Positions 28,795-38,320 of a DNA stretch of 64,000 nt are shown here, in pieces (positions within the stretch are counted from its first letter, which is position 1; each line of letters begins with the position of its first letter). Source of the stretch: Gammaproteobacteria bacterium. GTDB taxonomy: Bacteria; Pseudomonadota; Gammaproteobacteria; Xanthomonadales; SZUA-36. The notes beneath the pieces were generated by a model, which was given only the letters and a program-made list of their open reading frames with translations, was not told the origin of the DNA and ran no database searches. Where the stretch lies: NCBI GenBank assembly GCA_024277815.1, contig JAJRUM010000059.1, positions 1 to 64,000 on the forward strand, read 5' to 3'. Position numbers and translations under genes: made by a program.

Positions 28795-29697
28795 ATGAAC
28801 TTTCGCGCCCTTCAGTATTTCGTCAAACTTGCTGAGCTCAGGCACTTCAGCAGAGCGGCGGAGGCCTGCTTTGTCAGCCAACCCACCCTGAGCACACAGA
28901 TACGTAAACTGGAAGAGGAGTTGGGTGTCTCCCTGGTTGAACGCGCTCCCCGGAAAGTCATGCTGACGCCCATCGGCAAAGACATCGCCCATCGGGCACG
29001 GCATATATTGCGTGATATCGAGCACCTGAAAACTGCTGCGAGACGAAGCAAGGACCCGGCGACAGGCACGATCAGGCTGGGGATATTTCCCACCCTTGCA
29101 CCTTACCTGTTACCGCATGTCATCCCGGTCATCCGCGAGCAGTACCCCCAACTTGGCATGCGACTGGTCGAAGAGAAAACTGAAGAGATATTGAAAATGC
29201 TTGACCAGGGCCGTCTGGACGCAGGCGTGCTGGCATTGCCGGTCGAAGACAGCGGTATGGAACTCGAAGTACTGTTTGAAGAACCCTTTGTCACTGCGAT
29301 GCCAGCCGGCCATCCGCTGAGTGACAAAAAATCTATCGCCTTAACGGACCTCGAAGGTGAAGAACTCTTGCTGCTTGAGGACGGCCATTGCCTGCGGCAG
29401 CACGCACTGGCCGTTTGCGAACTGGCTGGCGCGCACGAACGATTGGATTTTCACGCCACCAGCATGGAAACGCTGCGTCAGATGGTGGCAGCCAATGCAG
29501 GGATGACGTTGATGCCTGTGTTGTCCATCAAGCCACCGATACCCACGACTGCCAACATCGCTTTGCGGCCATTCACCGCACCCGCTCCCAGTCGCACGAT
29601 TGCGCTGGTCTGGCGTGGCAGTTCACCACTGGGGCCTTTCCTTCGCCAGCTGGCTGAGAGCCTGAAAGTTCAGCCGCTTTCATTGCTTGAGTTTTAA
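28795..29697 (+). CDS. oxyR: Hydrogen peroxide-sensing LysR-type regulator OxyR
   Basis: 300 aa. N-terminal winged helix (FRALQYFVKLAELRHFSRAAEACFVSQPTLSTQIRKLE) and a LysR substrate-binding domain. The redox pair is present at the same numbers as in E. coli, Cys199 and Cys208, in LEDGHCLRQHALAVCELAG, which separates OxyR from other LysR proteins. Oxidation forms the disulfide and activates peroxide-defence genes. The start aligns with E. coli OxyR (MNIRDLEYLV). The upstream region holds an OxyR-type half-site over the -10 box. Confidence 0.95.
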   Translation: MNFRALQYFVKLAELRHFSRAAEACFVSQPTLSTQIRKLEEELGVSLVERAPRKVMLTPIGKDIAHRARHILRDIEHLKTAARRSKDPATGTIRLGIFPTLAPYLLPHVIPVIREQYPQLGMRLVEEKTEEILKMLDQGRLDAGVLALPVEDSGMELEVLFEEPFVTAMPAGHPLSDKKSIALTDLEGEELLLLEDGHCLRQHALAVCELAGAHERLDFHATSMETLRQMVAANAGMTLMPVLSIKPPIPTTANIALRPFTAPAPSRTIALVWRGSSPLGPFLRQLAESLKVQPLSLLEF

Positions 29698-29728
29698 GTT
29701 GCTCGCAGCAGCAGGCAGAAAACCCTGG

Positions 29729-30682
29729 CTACAGGCCAGCGAGTAAATCATCATCGCCACCTTCCGGCACACCTTCAAACAAAGGTGTTGAAAGATAACG
29801 TTCACCCGTATCCGGCAGCATGGACAGGATAGCGGTACCCGGCTCAGCATCCTGCGCTATCTGCAGCGCGGCAGCAAAGGTGCCACCCGATGAAATCCCA
29901 CAAAATATACCCTCTTGCGCAGCCAGTGCCCTGGCCGTACTTATCGCTTCATCATCAGTGACCGTCAGTACTTCATCTATCACGTCTCTCGCCAGCACGC
30001 CGGGGATAAAATCAGGCGTCCAGCCCTGAATTTTATGCGGGGCCCATGCTTTGCCACCCAGCAATGCAGCACCTTCCGGTTCCGTTGCAATCACTTTACA
30101 ATCCGGCCTCGCGAGCTTGATGATTTCACCAGCACCGCTAATGGTGCCACCGGTGCCATAGCCGGACACGTAGTAGTCCAGCCGCCGGCCAACGAAGTCC
30201 CTGATGATTTCGGGCCCGGTCGTATTACGGTGGTACTCGGGATTGGCAGGATTATCAAACTGGCGGGTCAGAAACCAGCCATGTTTTTCCGCCAGTTGCT
30301 CAGCAACTCGAACCATGCCAGTGGCCTTCTCTGCCGCCGGCGTAAGTACCACGCGCGCACCCAATGCACGCATCAGCTTACGGCGCTCAATGGAAAAGGA
30401 TTCAGCCATCACCGACACGAAGGGGTAGCCCTTAACCGAGCAAACCATCGCCAGTGCAATACCGGTGTTTCCTGAGGTCGCCTCAACAACGGTCTGACCG
30501 GGCTTAAGCAGGCCCTTGCGCTCAGCGTCTTCGATGATACCAACCGCCAGCCTGTCCTTGACTGAACTCATGGGATTGAAGGCCTCGACCTTGACGTACA
30601 TTTGAATACCATCCGGCGCAAGCTTGTTAATACGAATGACGGGGGTACTGCCGATGGTGTCCAGAATAGTGTTATAAATCAC
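29729..30682 (-). CDS. cysK: Cysteine synthase A (O-acetylserine sulfhydrylase)
   Basis: PLP-dependent enzyme making cysteine from O-acetylserine and sulfide. 317 aa, with the PLP Schiff-base Lys42 in NPMSSVKDRLA, the substrate loop TSGNTGIALA and the phosphate-binding loop GYGTGGTISGAG. The C-terminus ...DTGERYLSTPLFEG is typical. Length and motifs fit CysK more than CysM. Convergent with oxyR. Confidence 0.92.
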   Translation of the reverse strand: MIYNTILDTIGSTPVIRINKLAPDGIQMYVKVEAFNPMSSVKDRLAVGIIEDAERKGLLKPGQTVVEATSGNTGIALAMVCSVKGYPFVSVMAESFSIERRKLMRALGARVVLTPAAEKATGMVRVAEQLAEKHGWFLTRQFDNPANPEYHRNTTGPEIIRDFVGRRLDYYVSGYGTGGTISGAGEIIKLARPDCKVIATEPEGAALLGGKAWAPHKIQGWTPDFIPGVLARDVIDEVLTVTDDEAISTARALAAQEGIFCGISSGGTFAAALQIAQDAEPGTAILSMLPDTGERYLSTPLFEGVPEGGDDDLLAGL

Positions 30683-30773
30683 GGTTAAGTCCTTCTGATG
30701 ATGAGTGGATAGATTCTAATATAGACCATGCACGCCTGTTGTGCCGACTACCGGGGTCGCCAGCAAAAAAATT

Positions 30774-32006
30774 TCAGGCATGCATCAGTTCTTGCAGTGT
30801 TTGCCCACTGGCCAGTTTGGGCGCATTTTTGCCGGTACCCGCCGCCTGTTGTAAAAACCGGTCTTTGACCGTCCAGCTACGCTTGACCAGGGCCAGGCCG
30901 ATACGCCTGAAAGGTAACAGGCCATCGCCGTTAAACAGGCCGTGCAAGGCGTGCATGCCAAAAGCCATGGCCTCTGATTCTGCCCTCCGCCAGCGATCAT
31001 AGTGCTGCAAGACCCGGGCAGAGCCAATATCTTCCCCTGCCCGGCGCGCGCCAATCAGCGACTCGGTCAATGCCGCGGCATCCGCGAAACCAAGGTTAAC
31101 GCCCTGGCCTGCCAATGGATGAATAACATGTGCTGCATCACCCATCAGGACTGTCCGCCGGGCCACATAACTGTCGCTCAAACGCATACTGAGGGGAAAA
31201 GCAGCACGTGGCCCGCAGTCTTCCACCCGCCCCAACCAACCGCTGCTGGCAGAATCCAGCCCGGTCAGGAAGGCAGGCTTGTCAAGTGCCAGCAAACGTT
31301 CTGCTTCGATCGAGGGCCGGGTCCAGACAATTGAAGAGCGGCCATCGGCCAATGGTAAAAAAGCCAGCGGGCCACCCGGCGAAAACCTTTGCCAGGCGAC
31401 ACCCGGATTCGGCTTCTGCTTGGTAACCACAGCCACCAGGCCATGCTGGTTATAGGCTGTATAATCCTGCCGTATACCGGCTATCTTGCGTACCCGGGAT
31501 GCAGCACCGTCAGCACCAACCACCAGGCTGGCCGATATCGACTTACCGCTTTTCAGGCTGACGCGATTGTGGTCCGCGGCAGGTTCAACTTCATCCAGTG
31601 TGTCCGGGCAATAAATGTCCACCAACCCACCGGAACTGACCCCCTGCCACAATGACCACTGCACCAACGCGTTCTCAATGATCGTACCGAGTCTCTCAAG
31701 ATTAAAAACCGGCGCATCAAAAATCAGTGGTTCAAGCTCGACACCATCTTCGACCTGCATGCGCCGATAGGGCCGGCACCGCTGCGCGCTGATTGACTCC
31801 CAGGCACCTGCCTGTTGCAGCACGGCCGCCGAACCCGGCGAGACTGCCGAAACCCGCAGGCCTACATCTGCTTCGGTATCAAACGGTTGTGGTTCCTGTG
31901 CCTCGACCAGTGCGACTGAAAAGCCGCTACGCGACAGCAGGCTGGCGAGCGCGCCGCCAACCATGCCGGCACCAATGATGGCAATGTCATACCGTGAACT
32001 GCTCAT
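30774..32006 (-). CDS. ubiI: UbiH/UbiF/VisC-family FAD monooxygenase (UbiI-like ubiquinone hydroxylase)
   Basis: 410 aa flavoprotein. FAD-binding GxGxxG motif in IIGAGMVGGALASLL, the DG motif in VVGADGAASRVR and the GD motif in VLMGDAAHVIHPLAGQGVNLG. These are the three hallmarks of the UbiH/COQ6 family, which hydroxylate the quinone ring. It is the last gene of ygfB-pepP-ubiH-ubiI and overlaps ubiH by ATGA. Position suggests UbiI (C5 hydroxylation), but UbiF-type activity cannot be excluded from sequence alone. Confidence 0.85.
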   Translation of the reverse strand: MSSSRYDIAIIGAGMVGGALASLLSRSGFSVALVEAQEPQPFDTEADVGLRVSAVSPGSAAVLQQAGAWESISAQRCRPYRRMQVEDGVELEPLIFDAPVFNLERLGTIIENALVQWSLWQGVSSGGLVDIYCPDTLDEVEPAADHNRVSLKSGKSISASLVVGADGAASRVRKIAGIRQDYTAYNQHGLVAVVTKQKPNPGVAWQRFSPGGPLAFLPLADGRSSIVWTRPSIEAERLLALDKPAFLTGLDSASSGWLGRVEDCGPRAAFPLSMRLSDSYVARRTVLMGDAAHVIHPLAGQGVNLGFADAAALTESLIGARRAGEDIGSARVLQHYDRWRRAESEAMAFGMHALHGLFNGDGLLPFRRIGLALVKRSWTVKDRFLQQAAGTGKNAPKLASGQTLQELMHA

Positions 32007-33232
32007 TGGAATCTCAGTGGTTCCCCCAGCGCAAGACGCGGCACCCGCCCCCGGTAGCCCATCGCCTTATTGGCAATCTGGCGCCTCAAACCAGGTAGCA
32101 GTGCATAGGCCATAAACCCAGCCGTACGCAAACCGGCCGCCAGCACCGATGGGTGTGCAAACAGCCGGGTCATACCATCTGACCAACTGATTGTGCCGTG
32201 CTGATCTATCTTGCGCCAACGACTGTATTGCTGGAGTAGCCTGTCTTCACCGGGGTCGTCCTGGCCATCGTCAGCAAGTATCTCAGCCAGTACGGCAACA
32301 TCCCGCAAAGCAAGGTTGAAACCCTGCGCCCCAACCGGATGAATCGCATGGGCGGCATTGCCGAGAATCACCAACCGGCTACAGATATCCTGCCGGGCAC
32401 GCACCAGCTTCAATGGGTAGGCTGAACGCCGGCCAATTTTCTTAAAAGCGCCCAGGGCGGTCCCAAATCTCTGCCCGGCGCGAGCCAGAAATGTCTCATC
32501 ATCCAGCTCCATCAACACCGCTGCGTCCTGCGTTGATGCTGACCACACCAGGCCGCAGCGCATACCCGTATGGGGCAGCACGGCGAAGGGGCCACTGGTA
32601 GTCAGGCATTCGAATGACTGCCCTTGATGCGGCAATTCAGGCGTGACGTTGCAAATGACTGCCGTCTGACCGTAATCACGGCTTTGTACGGGGATTTTCA
32701 GGTGATTGCGAATGCTGGAGTTGGCCCCATCGGCGGCGACCACCAACCGGGCTGCCAGGGTCATGCTTTCACCATCCTTATTGGCTGCCAGATGTAATAC
32801 GTTGCTGGCTTCACCGATCTCAATCGCGGTGACACTGGCAGGACAAAGCACTTCAACATTCTCTGTTTGCTGCAGTTGTTTCTGCACCGCAGCACCAAAC
32901 CGGCGCGCTTCAACAACATGGCCAAATTCCGTTAGACCCAGTTCAGCCGGGTCCAGCACAACCTGGCCTGGCCGATCCATTTGGGTCACAAATATTTTGC
33001 GCACGGCAGTCGCATCAGGTGCTAACTTTTCCCAGAGCCCCATGCCGGACAGAATGCGACACGAACTGTGGCTGAGCACCAGGGTTCGGTCGTCATAGCT
33101 GGGCTGGTGGGCCGATTTGAATGCTACTGCTTCGATAAGCGTGACCTTGAACCCAAGTGGTGCCAACGCGATCGCCAGGCTGGCACCCGCGAGTCCGCCG
33201 CCAACAATGGCAATGTCACAAACTTTGCTCAT
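32003..33232 (-). CDS. ubiH: 2-octaprenyl-6-methoxyphenol hydroxylase UbiH
   Basis: 409 aa FAD monooxygenase of ubiquinone biosynthesis (C1 hydroxylation). Has the dinucleotide fold IVGGGLAGASLAIAL, the DG motif VAADGANSSIRNHL and the GD motif VILGNAAHAIHPVGAQGFNLALRD, in which GNAAH replaces GDAAH as in E. coli UbiH. It overlaps pepP upstream and ubiI downstream by ATGA, so the three are translationally coupled. Confidence 0.9.
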   Translation of the reverse strand: MSKVCDIAIVGGGLAGASLAIALAPLGFKVTLIEAVAFKSAHQPSYDDRTLVLSHSSCRILSGMGLWEKLAPDATAVRKIFVTQMDRPGQVVLDPAELGLTEFGHVVEARRFGAAVQKQLQQTENVEVLCPASVTAIEIGEASNVLHLAANKDGESMTLAARLVVAADGANSSIRNHLKIPVQSRDYGQTAVICNVTPELPHQGQSFECLTTSGPFAVLPHTGMRCGLVWSASTQDAAVLMELDDETFLARAGQRFGTALGAFKKIGRRSAYPLKLVRARQDICSRLVILGNAAHAIHPVGAQGFNLALRDVAVLAEILADDGQDDPGEDRLLQQYSRWRKIDQHGTISWSDGMTRLFAHPSVLAAGLRTAGFMAYALLPGLRRQIANKAMGYRGRVPRLALGEPLRFQ

Positions 33233-34536
33233 TGTGCCATCAGTGCCTCTATATCATCAATCGTCTTGCAAATATCAACGGACAGAATATCCGCTTCGGC
33301 CTTCGTTACTGCTACATTGTCCTCTACCCGAATCCCCATGCCCCGCCAGGCCTCATCCACTCTTACCGCCCCCGGTGGGATATAAATTCCAGGCTCAACT
33401 GTCAGCACCATACCGGGCTCCAGCACCCTCGAATGGCCGTCAATTTCGTACTCACCCACATCGTGCACATCCAGGCCCAGCCAATGGCCGGTGTTATGTA
33501 CGTAATAGTCCTTGAAGCTCTCCTCTTCGAGTACCTGCTCCAGGCTACCGGTTAATATGCCCAACTCCAGCATCCCCTCGGCCGCAACACTGACAGCAGT
33601 TTCATGCACATGCTCCCAGGGGTTACCTGCACGAACTTCATCTATTGCCGCCAACTGGGCTTTCAGCACCACCTCATACAAGTCCTTCTGGCGCCCGCTG
33701 AACTTGCCGTTGACCGGGAACGTGCGGGTAATATCAGAGGCGTAGCCGTCATATTCAGCACCTGCGTCGATCAGCAACAGGTCACCATCATTCAACGGGT
33801 CGCGGTTACTGATGTAGTGCAAAACGCAGGCGTTGGCACCGCCACCAACGATGGGTATGTAGGATGGCTCACACTGCTTGCTGATAAAGGCATGCAGCAA
33901 TTCCGCATGGATTTCCGCTTCATTCATGCCGGGTTTGCAGACCTGCATGGCGCGCTGATGGGCTGTCGCTGCGACACGTGCAGACTTTCGCATCGCAGAA
34001 ATTTCTGTGCGACTCTTGAACAGGCGCATCTCGTGCAGGCTATGGTCCAGTGCGGCTATTTCATCCGGTGCCAGGAATTTCTTGCGGGTCTTACTGCGGA
34101 AATCATTTAACCAACCGATCAGCAGCTGGTCAAAGTCGGTATCCCTGCCAAGATCATAAAAAATGCGCTAGCGTCCATGTAGTAACCCGGGCAAGCGTTT
34201 TTCCATATCATCTATCGGGTAGGCGCGATCAAATCCGTACTGCCCGGTAGCTCCCCGGGTACCGGCCATCACGCCATCCCACATTTCACGGTCAGGGTCC
34301 CGCTCCCGACAGAACATGATTGATTGGCCGCCCTTTTCTTCGGGCAGTAAAACCATCATCGCTCCGGGCTCTGAAAAGCCGCTTAAATATAAAAAATCAC
34401 TATTTTGGCGATACGGGTAGTGCGCATCATTGTTGCGGATTTTTGGGGTTGCCGCACGCACGATCACGACCGAGTCCTGCCCGCATATTTCCATCAGGTG
34501 GCGGCGGCGTTGTGCAAATTCTTTTTGTTTGATCAT
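33229..34536 (-). pseudogene. pepP: Xaa-Pro aminopeptidase PepP, interrupted by an in-frame amber codon
   Basis: M24 metallopeptidase that removes N-terminal residues before proline. Reading through, the frame is 435 codons, the normal PepP length. Codons 1-122 give the N-terminal creatinase-like domain (AATPKIRNNDAHYPYRQNSDFLYLSGF). Codon 123 is TAG (34168-34170), and the same frame resumes at once with RIFYDLGRDTDFDQLL and the full catalytic domain. Metal ligands are visible: IDAGAEYDGYASDITRTFP, HWLGLDVHDVG, TVEPGIYIPP and GIRVEDN. The stop replaces what is usually Glu (GRER in relatives), so one base change explains it. It may be a real nonsense mutation, a sequencing error, or allow restart at ATG 34029 (266 aa). 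Frame and flanking genes are otherwise intact. Confidence 0.88.
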
Positions 34537-34567
34537 GACTCAACCTGTGAGTGTCCCGGTAAAAATC

Positions 34568-35128
34568 TCAATGGATAAATTCCTCTCCGTCCGGACCCCG
34601 GAGGTCCTCCCTGATCATCAGCACGATAACCCGGATATATTCAACAATCTCGGTATAAGCAACCTCATCTTCTTCGCTTTCTGTTGTATCCGTGACTTCC
34701 GCCCTGGCAATTTGTTCCACATCTGCAAGCGCTTCACTGGCATCATCGGACATGGTCTCAAGACTGTCGCCACCACCGCTGCCAACCCCCGCAAGAAAAC
34801 CGTTGCACCACTGTGAAAGTGCCATGGTCCGCTCTTCCATGATCTCATTGTCATCCGGTAGCCACAGAACCAGGCCCATCTCTTCATCAGCCAACTGGGT
34901 CCGGGTCGAGTTAAGCACTTCTTCCAGGGACATTTTCAGACCCGTTCCAGGGGCACTGACCACCTCAAGCATGTCCAGCAAACCGATATAGGCATCAAGA
35001 CTGCTCTCCGGAAGGCGGCACAACAACCCACAGGCTACACCGTGACACTCAGCCAGGTCCGCAGCCTCAAGGTTGCCCTGAGCAATCGCCAGTGTGTGTT
35101 CAAAATCGGGCAAATGGGCCGCAGTCAT
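34568..35128 (-). CDS. ygfB: UPF0149 / YecA-YgfB family protein
   Basis: 186 aa from MTAAHLPDFEH with a GAAAGG ribosome-binding site. The UPF0149 pattern is present: AECHGVACGLLCRLPES near the N-terminus and ERTMALSQWCNGFLAGVG in the middle, followed by an acidic linker and EYIRVIVLMIREDLRGP. All-helical protein; in Pseudomonas YgfB modulates a transcription regulator, but the general function is unclear. Head of ygfB-pepP-ubiH-ubiI. The frame extends 21 codons upstream without a ribosome-binding site. Confidence 0.9.
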   Translation of the reverse strand: MTAAHLPDFEHTLAIAQGNLEAADLAECHGVACGLLCRLPESSLDAYIGLLDMLEVVSAPGTGLKMSLEEVLNSTRTQLADEEMGLVLWLPDDNEIMEERTMALSQWCNGFLAGVGSGGGDSLETMSDDASEALADVEQIARAEVTDTTESEEDEVAYTEIVEYIRVIVLMIREDLRGPDGEEFIH

Positions 35129-35275
35129 ATACCTTTCTCGCCAGCAGGTGGATAGTGACCGCGATGTTATCAGTTGGGCCACTGACTTCACAGTTCAGTG
35201 ATACGTGCCTGCCGGATTTATAGATTTATCACATTGCTGATTGACCCTTAATACCTGCCAAATTATAGTGTTGTC

Positions 35276-35497
35276 ATGGATTCCTTAGAACAAACAGATA
35301 AAGATCTTCAACGGCTTGAAAATCAGCTGCATTCCCTGCTCGATCAGATTCACAAACTGCGCGAAGAGAACCACTCGCTGCATGTCCGCCAGGAAACGCT
35401 GGTGGTAGAGCGCGCTTCGTTGGTGGCCAAGAACGATGAAGCACGCACAAAAGTCGAGGCGATGATCAATCGCCTTAAAGGTCTGGAGCAAACCTGA
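35276..35497 (+). CDS. Short coiled-coil protein (TIGR02449 family)
   Basis: 73 aa, almost entirely heptad-patterned: LQRLENQLHSLLDQIHKLREENHSL. It resembles ZapB-like coiled coils and belongs to the small family that precedes zapA in many gammaproteobacteria. It lies 6 nt upstream of zapA, so the two are co-transcribed, and a role in the division ring is inferred from context. Confidence 0.82.
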   Translation: MDSLEQTDKDLQRLENQLHSLLDQIHKLREENHSLHVRQETLVVERASLVAKNDEARTKVEAMINRLKGLEQT

Positions 35498-35503
35498 ACC
35501 CAT

Positions 35504-35809
35504 ATGGAAACTGTATCTGAGCCTATCTCGGTTGCCATTCTTGACCAGGAATACAAGTTCGCCTGCCAACCCGAAGAACGCAAGGCGCTGCAGGAAGCTG
35601 CAGCTTTCCTGAATGAGCGTATGCTCGAGATCAAAGGCGAAGGCCGGTTAATGGCGATTGAGCGTATTGCAGTCATGACGGCGCTGAACCTTTCTGACGA
35701 ATTGCTCAAGATGCAAAAGCTTGAGGAGCACCGCAAGCAGAATGTGGACAGCCGCATTCGAATCCTTGCAAATGAACTGGAAGATGCGCTCAAAGACCAA
35801 TTGGGCTAG
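35504..35809 (+). CDS. zapA: Cell division protein ZapA
   Basis: 101 aa. The N-terminal beta domain starts VSEPISVAILDQEYKFACQPEERKAL and is followed by a long helix ERIAVMTALNLSDELLK and a coiled-coil tail, the ZapA layout. ZapA cross-links FtsZ protofilaments. 6S RNA follows immediately downstream on the same strand, the same zapA-ssrS-fau order as E. coli. Confidence 0.93.
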   Translation: METVSEPISVAILDQEYKFACQPEERKALQEAAAFLNERMLEIKGEGRLMAIERIAVMTALNLSDELLKMQKLEEHRKQNVDSRIRILANELEDALKDQLG

Positions 35810-35819
35810 AATAACCATG

Positions 35820-36003
35820 CCCTCTGTGGTGTTAGCCAGCTGGCCCGATAAATGCCTTGTCCCTAATTTGTAATCTCGGGATGGCAGATCTCCAAGCCGG
35901 TGTGCATGTTCGCCGAAGTGCGAAAAGCCTGAAGCTCGGAGCGACGTCCCACCTGAACCTTTGGTTCAAGGTAATCGGTTCCGCAGCGGCATTCACGGAG
36001 GGT
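35820..36003 (+). ncRNA. ssrS: 6S RNA
   Basis: About 184 nt between zapA and fau, the conserved locus for ssrS. The ends pair as a closing stem (CCTCTGTGGTG... with ...TTCACGGAGGG). Conserved blocks shared with E. coli 6S RNA include the 5' GCCAGCTGGCCCGAT region, TGTGCATGTTCGCC, GAAAAGCCTGAAGCTCGGAGCGACG and ACCTGAACCTTTGGTTCAAGG followed by CGCAGCGGCAT. It mimics an open promoter and binds sigma70-RNA polymerase in stationary phase. A T run follows the 3' end. Exact ends are estimated from the closing stem. Confidence 0.9.
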
Positions 36004-36096
36004 TTTTCAGTATCTGGTAGTCTGTATTCCCCTTCCGGTCTTCTTTTTGTTTACCAGGGTACAGACTGTACGCCAGCGTGATATCACGATTCCAAC

Positions 36097-36699
36097 ATGA
36101 CTGAACTTATCCATCTGACCCCTGCCCAGGCACTTAGACAAAACCTGCGCTGTACGCGGCGTGAAATTCCTGGCACACGACGAAAACTCTTCGATCAGGC
36201 AATCCGTCAACACCTGTTGAAGTTGATCGATTCCAGCGATGTTTCTTCAGTGGCTGCTTTCTGGCCCTTTGACGGAGAACCTGACGTGATCCCCCTTTGC
36301 GGGCAATTATCCGGACTGGGTATCGAGGTCGCCCTGCCAAAAATATCAGCCTCCGGAAACCGTATGGAATTCCATAGCTGGCAACCCCGCCAGCCACTTG
36401 AACCCAACAGGTTCGGCATACCGGAACCCAGCGGCGGAGAAAAGAAAACCGCAACCGACTTCTCCATGCTGCTGGTGCCACTGGTTGGATATGATCGTGA
36501 CGGCAACCGCCTTGGCATGGGTTCGGGATACTACGATCGTTATCTGCAGCCACTGAAAAACTCCCTCACTGCGAAGATAATTGGCGTTGCCTACAGCTTG
36601 CAGGAGGCCGATTCAATCGACCCCAACGACTGGGATATCCCGCTACACGCTGTGGTCAATGAAAATGGATGGTTTACCTTTAACCACCAGTCGGTATAA
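36097..36699 (+). CDS. fau: 5-formyltetrahydrofolate cyclo-ligase
   Basis: 200 aa. ATP-dependent conversion of 5-formyl-THF to methenyl-THF. The family signature VPLVGYDRDGNRLGMGSGYYDRYL is present, with the N-terminal basic helix LRQNLRCTRREIPGTRRK binding phosphate. It follows 6S RNA as in E. coli (ygfA/fau), where it is co-transcribed with the RNA. Confidence 0.93.
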   Translation: MTELIHLTPAQALRQNLRCTRREIPGTRRKLFDQAIRQHLLKLIDSSDVSSVAAFWPFDGEPDVIPLCGQLSGLGIEVALPKISASGNRMEFHSWQPRQPLEPNRFGIPEPSGGEKKTATDFSMLLVPLVGYDRDGNRLGMGSGYYDRYLQPLKNSLTAKIIGVAYSLQEADSIDPNDWDIPLHAVVNENGWFTFNHQSV

Positions 36700-36750
36700 A
36701 TTACAGGCTCAGTCTTATCGCAGCATTTTTACAGAACCATGGAGAACCCA

Positions 36751-37218
36751 ATGCAACACTGGCTGGTTAAAAGCGAACCCAATGTTTTCAGCATCGACGA
36801 TCTGGCGCAATGCCCGGACCAGACACGCTGGTGGAAGCATGTGCGCAACTACCAGGCACGCAATTTCATGCGTGACGACATGCGACCTGGCGACCGGGTG
36901 TTCTTTTATCACTCCAACACAGTTGTTCCGGCCATCGTCGGGCTTGCCGAAATTGTATCGGCAGCCTACCCCGATCCGGATGCATTTAACCCGGAGTCAA
37001 AATATTTCGACCCGAAAAGTGACCCACAGAACCCGCGCTGGTTTCTGGTCGATATCCGTCTGACCAGTAAGCTGGAGCAACCTATTTCGCTAAGAACCAT
37101 CAAGGAGCACGCCGAAACACTGGGAGATTTACCGCTGATCAGGCGTGGCAATCGCTTGTCAGTGATGCCGGTTGCAACCGACCAGTGGGACTACATTATG
37201 TCGTTGAAAGCAGCATGA
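36751..37218 (+). CDS. EVE domain protein
   Basis: 155 aa from [18 protein letters not shown], the standard EVE start; GGAG lies immediately upstream of this ATG, so it is preferred over 36739. The PUA-like EVE fold is indicated by [16 protein letters not shown] and [13 protein letters not shown] domains recognise modified bases in RNA or DNA. The stop overlaps the rpiA start (ATGA). Partner substrate unknown. Confidence 0.9.
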   Translation: MQHWLVKSEPNVFSIDDLAQCPDQTRWWKHVRNYQARNFMRDDMRPGDRVFFYHSNTVVPAIVGLAEIVSAAYPDPDAFNPESKYFDPKSDPQNPRWFLVDIRLTSKLEQPISLRTIKEHAETLGDLPLIRRGNRLSVMPVATDQWDYIMSLKAA

Positions 37219-37868
37219 ACCAGGATGACCTGAAGCGCCAGGTGGGCGCGGCCGCACTGGAATATGTCCAGCCTGACAGTATCATCGGCGTGGGCACCGG
37301 GAGCACGGTCAATTGCTTTATCGAAGCCCTGGCTGCAAGTGCTATCCGCGTTGAAGCAGCCGTATCCAGCTCAGAGGCGACAAGCTGGCTACTGGAAAAT
37401 GCCGGCATCCAGGTCGTGGACCTGAATCAGACTGGTGGCCTGGATATCTATATCGACGGAGCCGATGAATTCGACCCACACCGCCGCCTGATCAAGGGTG
37501 GAGGCGGCGCCCTGACACGTGAAAAAATAGTCGCCGCCGCCAGTCGAAAATTTGTTTGTATTACCGATGCCAGCAAGCAGGTCAGCGTGCTCGGTGCGTT
37601 CCCTTTGCCTGTTGAGGTGATTCCACTGGCCCGTAGCCTCGTTGCCCGCAAGATGGTTGCGCTGGGCGGGCAGCCAGAGTGGCGCGAGGGCTTTACCACC
37701 GACAACGGTAACTGGATTCTTGATGTACATAACATGGACCTGGTTGATCCCGTCAGCATGGAGAAAACCATCAACAACCTGGCGGGTGTTGTGACCTGTG
37801 GATTGTTCGCCTTACGGCCAGCTGACCTGGTATTGATTGCAACTGAAGCAGGCGTCAGGCAACTCTGA
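37215..37868 (+). CDS. rpiA: Ribose-5-phosphate isomerase A
   Basis: 217 aa from MNQDDLKRQ. Interconverts ribose-5-phosphate and ribulose-5-phosphate. Phosphate-binding [20 protein letters not shown] and the catalytic [12 protein letters not shown] motif are intact. Its ATG overlaps the EVE gene stop (ATGA). The longer frame starting at 37185 lies inside the EVE gene and was rejected. Confidence 0.95.
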   Translation: MNQDDLKRQVGAAALEYVQPDSIIGVGTGSTVNCFIEALAASAIRVEAAVSSSEATSWLLENAGIQVVDLNQTGGLDIYIDGADEFDPHRRLIKGGGGALTREKIVAAASRKFVCITDASKQVSVLGAFPLPVEVIPLARSLVARKMVALGGQPEWREGFTTDNGNWILDVHNMDLVDPVSMEKTINNLAGVVTCGLFALRPADLVLIATEAGVRQL

Positions 37869-38068
37869 AGTAGCTGCACTAAACATTTCGAACCTATCGT
37901 AATTGCCTGAAAAACAGGTCCGACAAGGTGCGGGCTGGTTTTTAACTGCCATTTTGGGTATACTAACTGACCTGACATACATTCAGAAAGGAAGACTGGA
38001 TGTGGTCAGCAGCATTTACAAAGGGGTAAGTGCTAGTTTATTAACTAGTGATACAAGGATGTTGCAAA

Positions 38069-38320
38069 ATGAAATCTATCGCTCTTTTGGCGACTGCGCT
38101 GTTTCTGGCAAGCGCACCTTCGCCCGACTCCGATGCCATATCTGAACTTTCAGCCGGTTTCTTGCTGGCAGACAACGTTCAGCCATTGCTGGCCGCTCAA
38201 CCAGAGCCAACGATTCAGCAGGTAACGAACGCCACTGACACATCAGTTGAGCCTGCTGTCGACACAGAGAACAGGAAATCTCTGCGCCAAGCCATTAAAA
38301 GCAAGTTACTGGTTAACTGA
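38069..38320 (+). CDS. Small exported protein, unknown function
   Basis: 83 aa starting at MKSIALLATALFLASA, a clear signal peptide. The rest is Pro/Ala/Asp-rich and ends with a basic tail (RKSLRQAIKSKLLVN). I do not recognise a family. A GTG at 38048 would lengthen it by seven residues. A TATACT hexamer near 37956 could be its -10. It stands alone between rpiA and the cytochrome c gene. The 280 nt after it show no gene. Confidence 0.45.
   Translation: MKSIALLATALFLASAPSPDSDAISELSAGFLLADNVQPLLAAQPEPTIQQVTNATDTSVEPAVDTENRKSLRQAIKSKLLVN

Noticed and set aside
34168-34170. Pyrrolysine recoding of the pepP TAG
   Set aside because: PepP has no known use of pyrrolysine and no pyl gene is visible; mutation or error is simpler.
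35857-36081. Open frame of about 74 codons on the plus strand
   Set aside because: It lies within and just after 6S RNA; the conservation is of the RNA.
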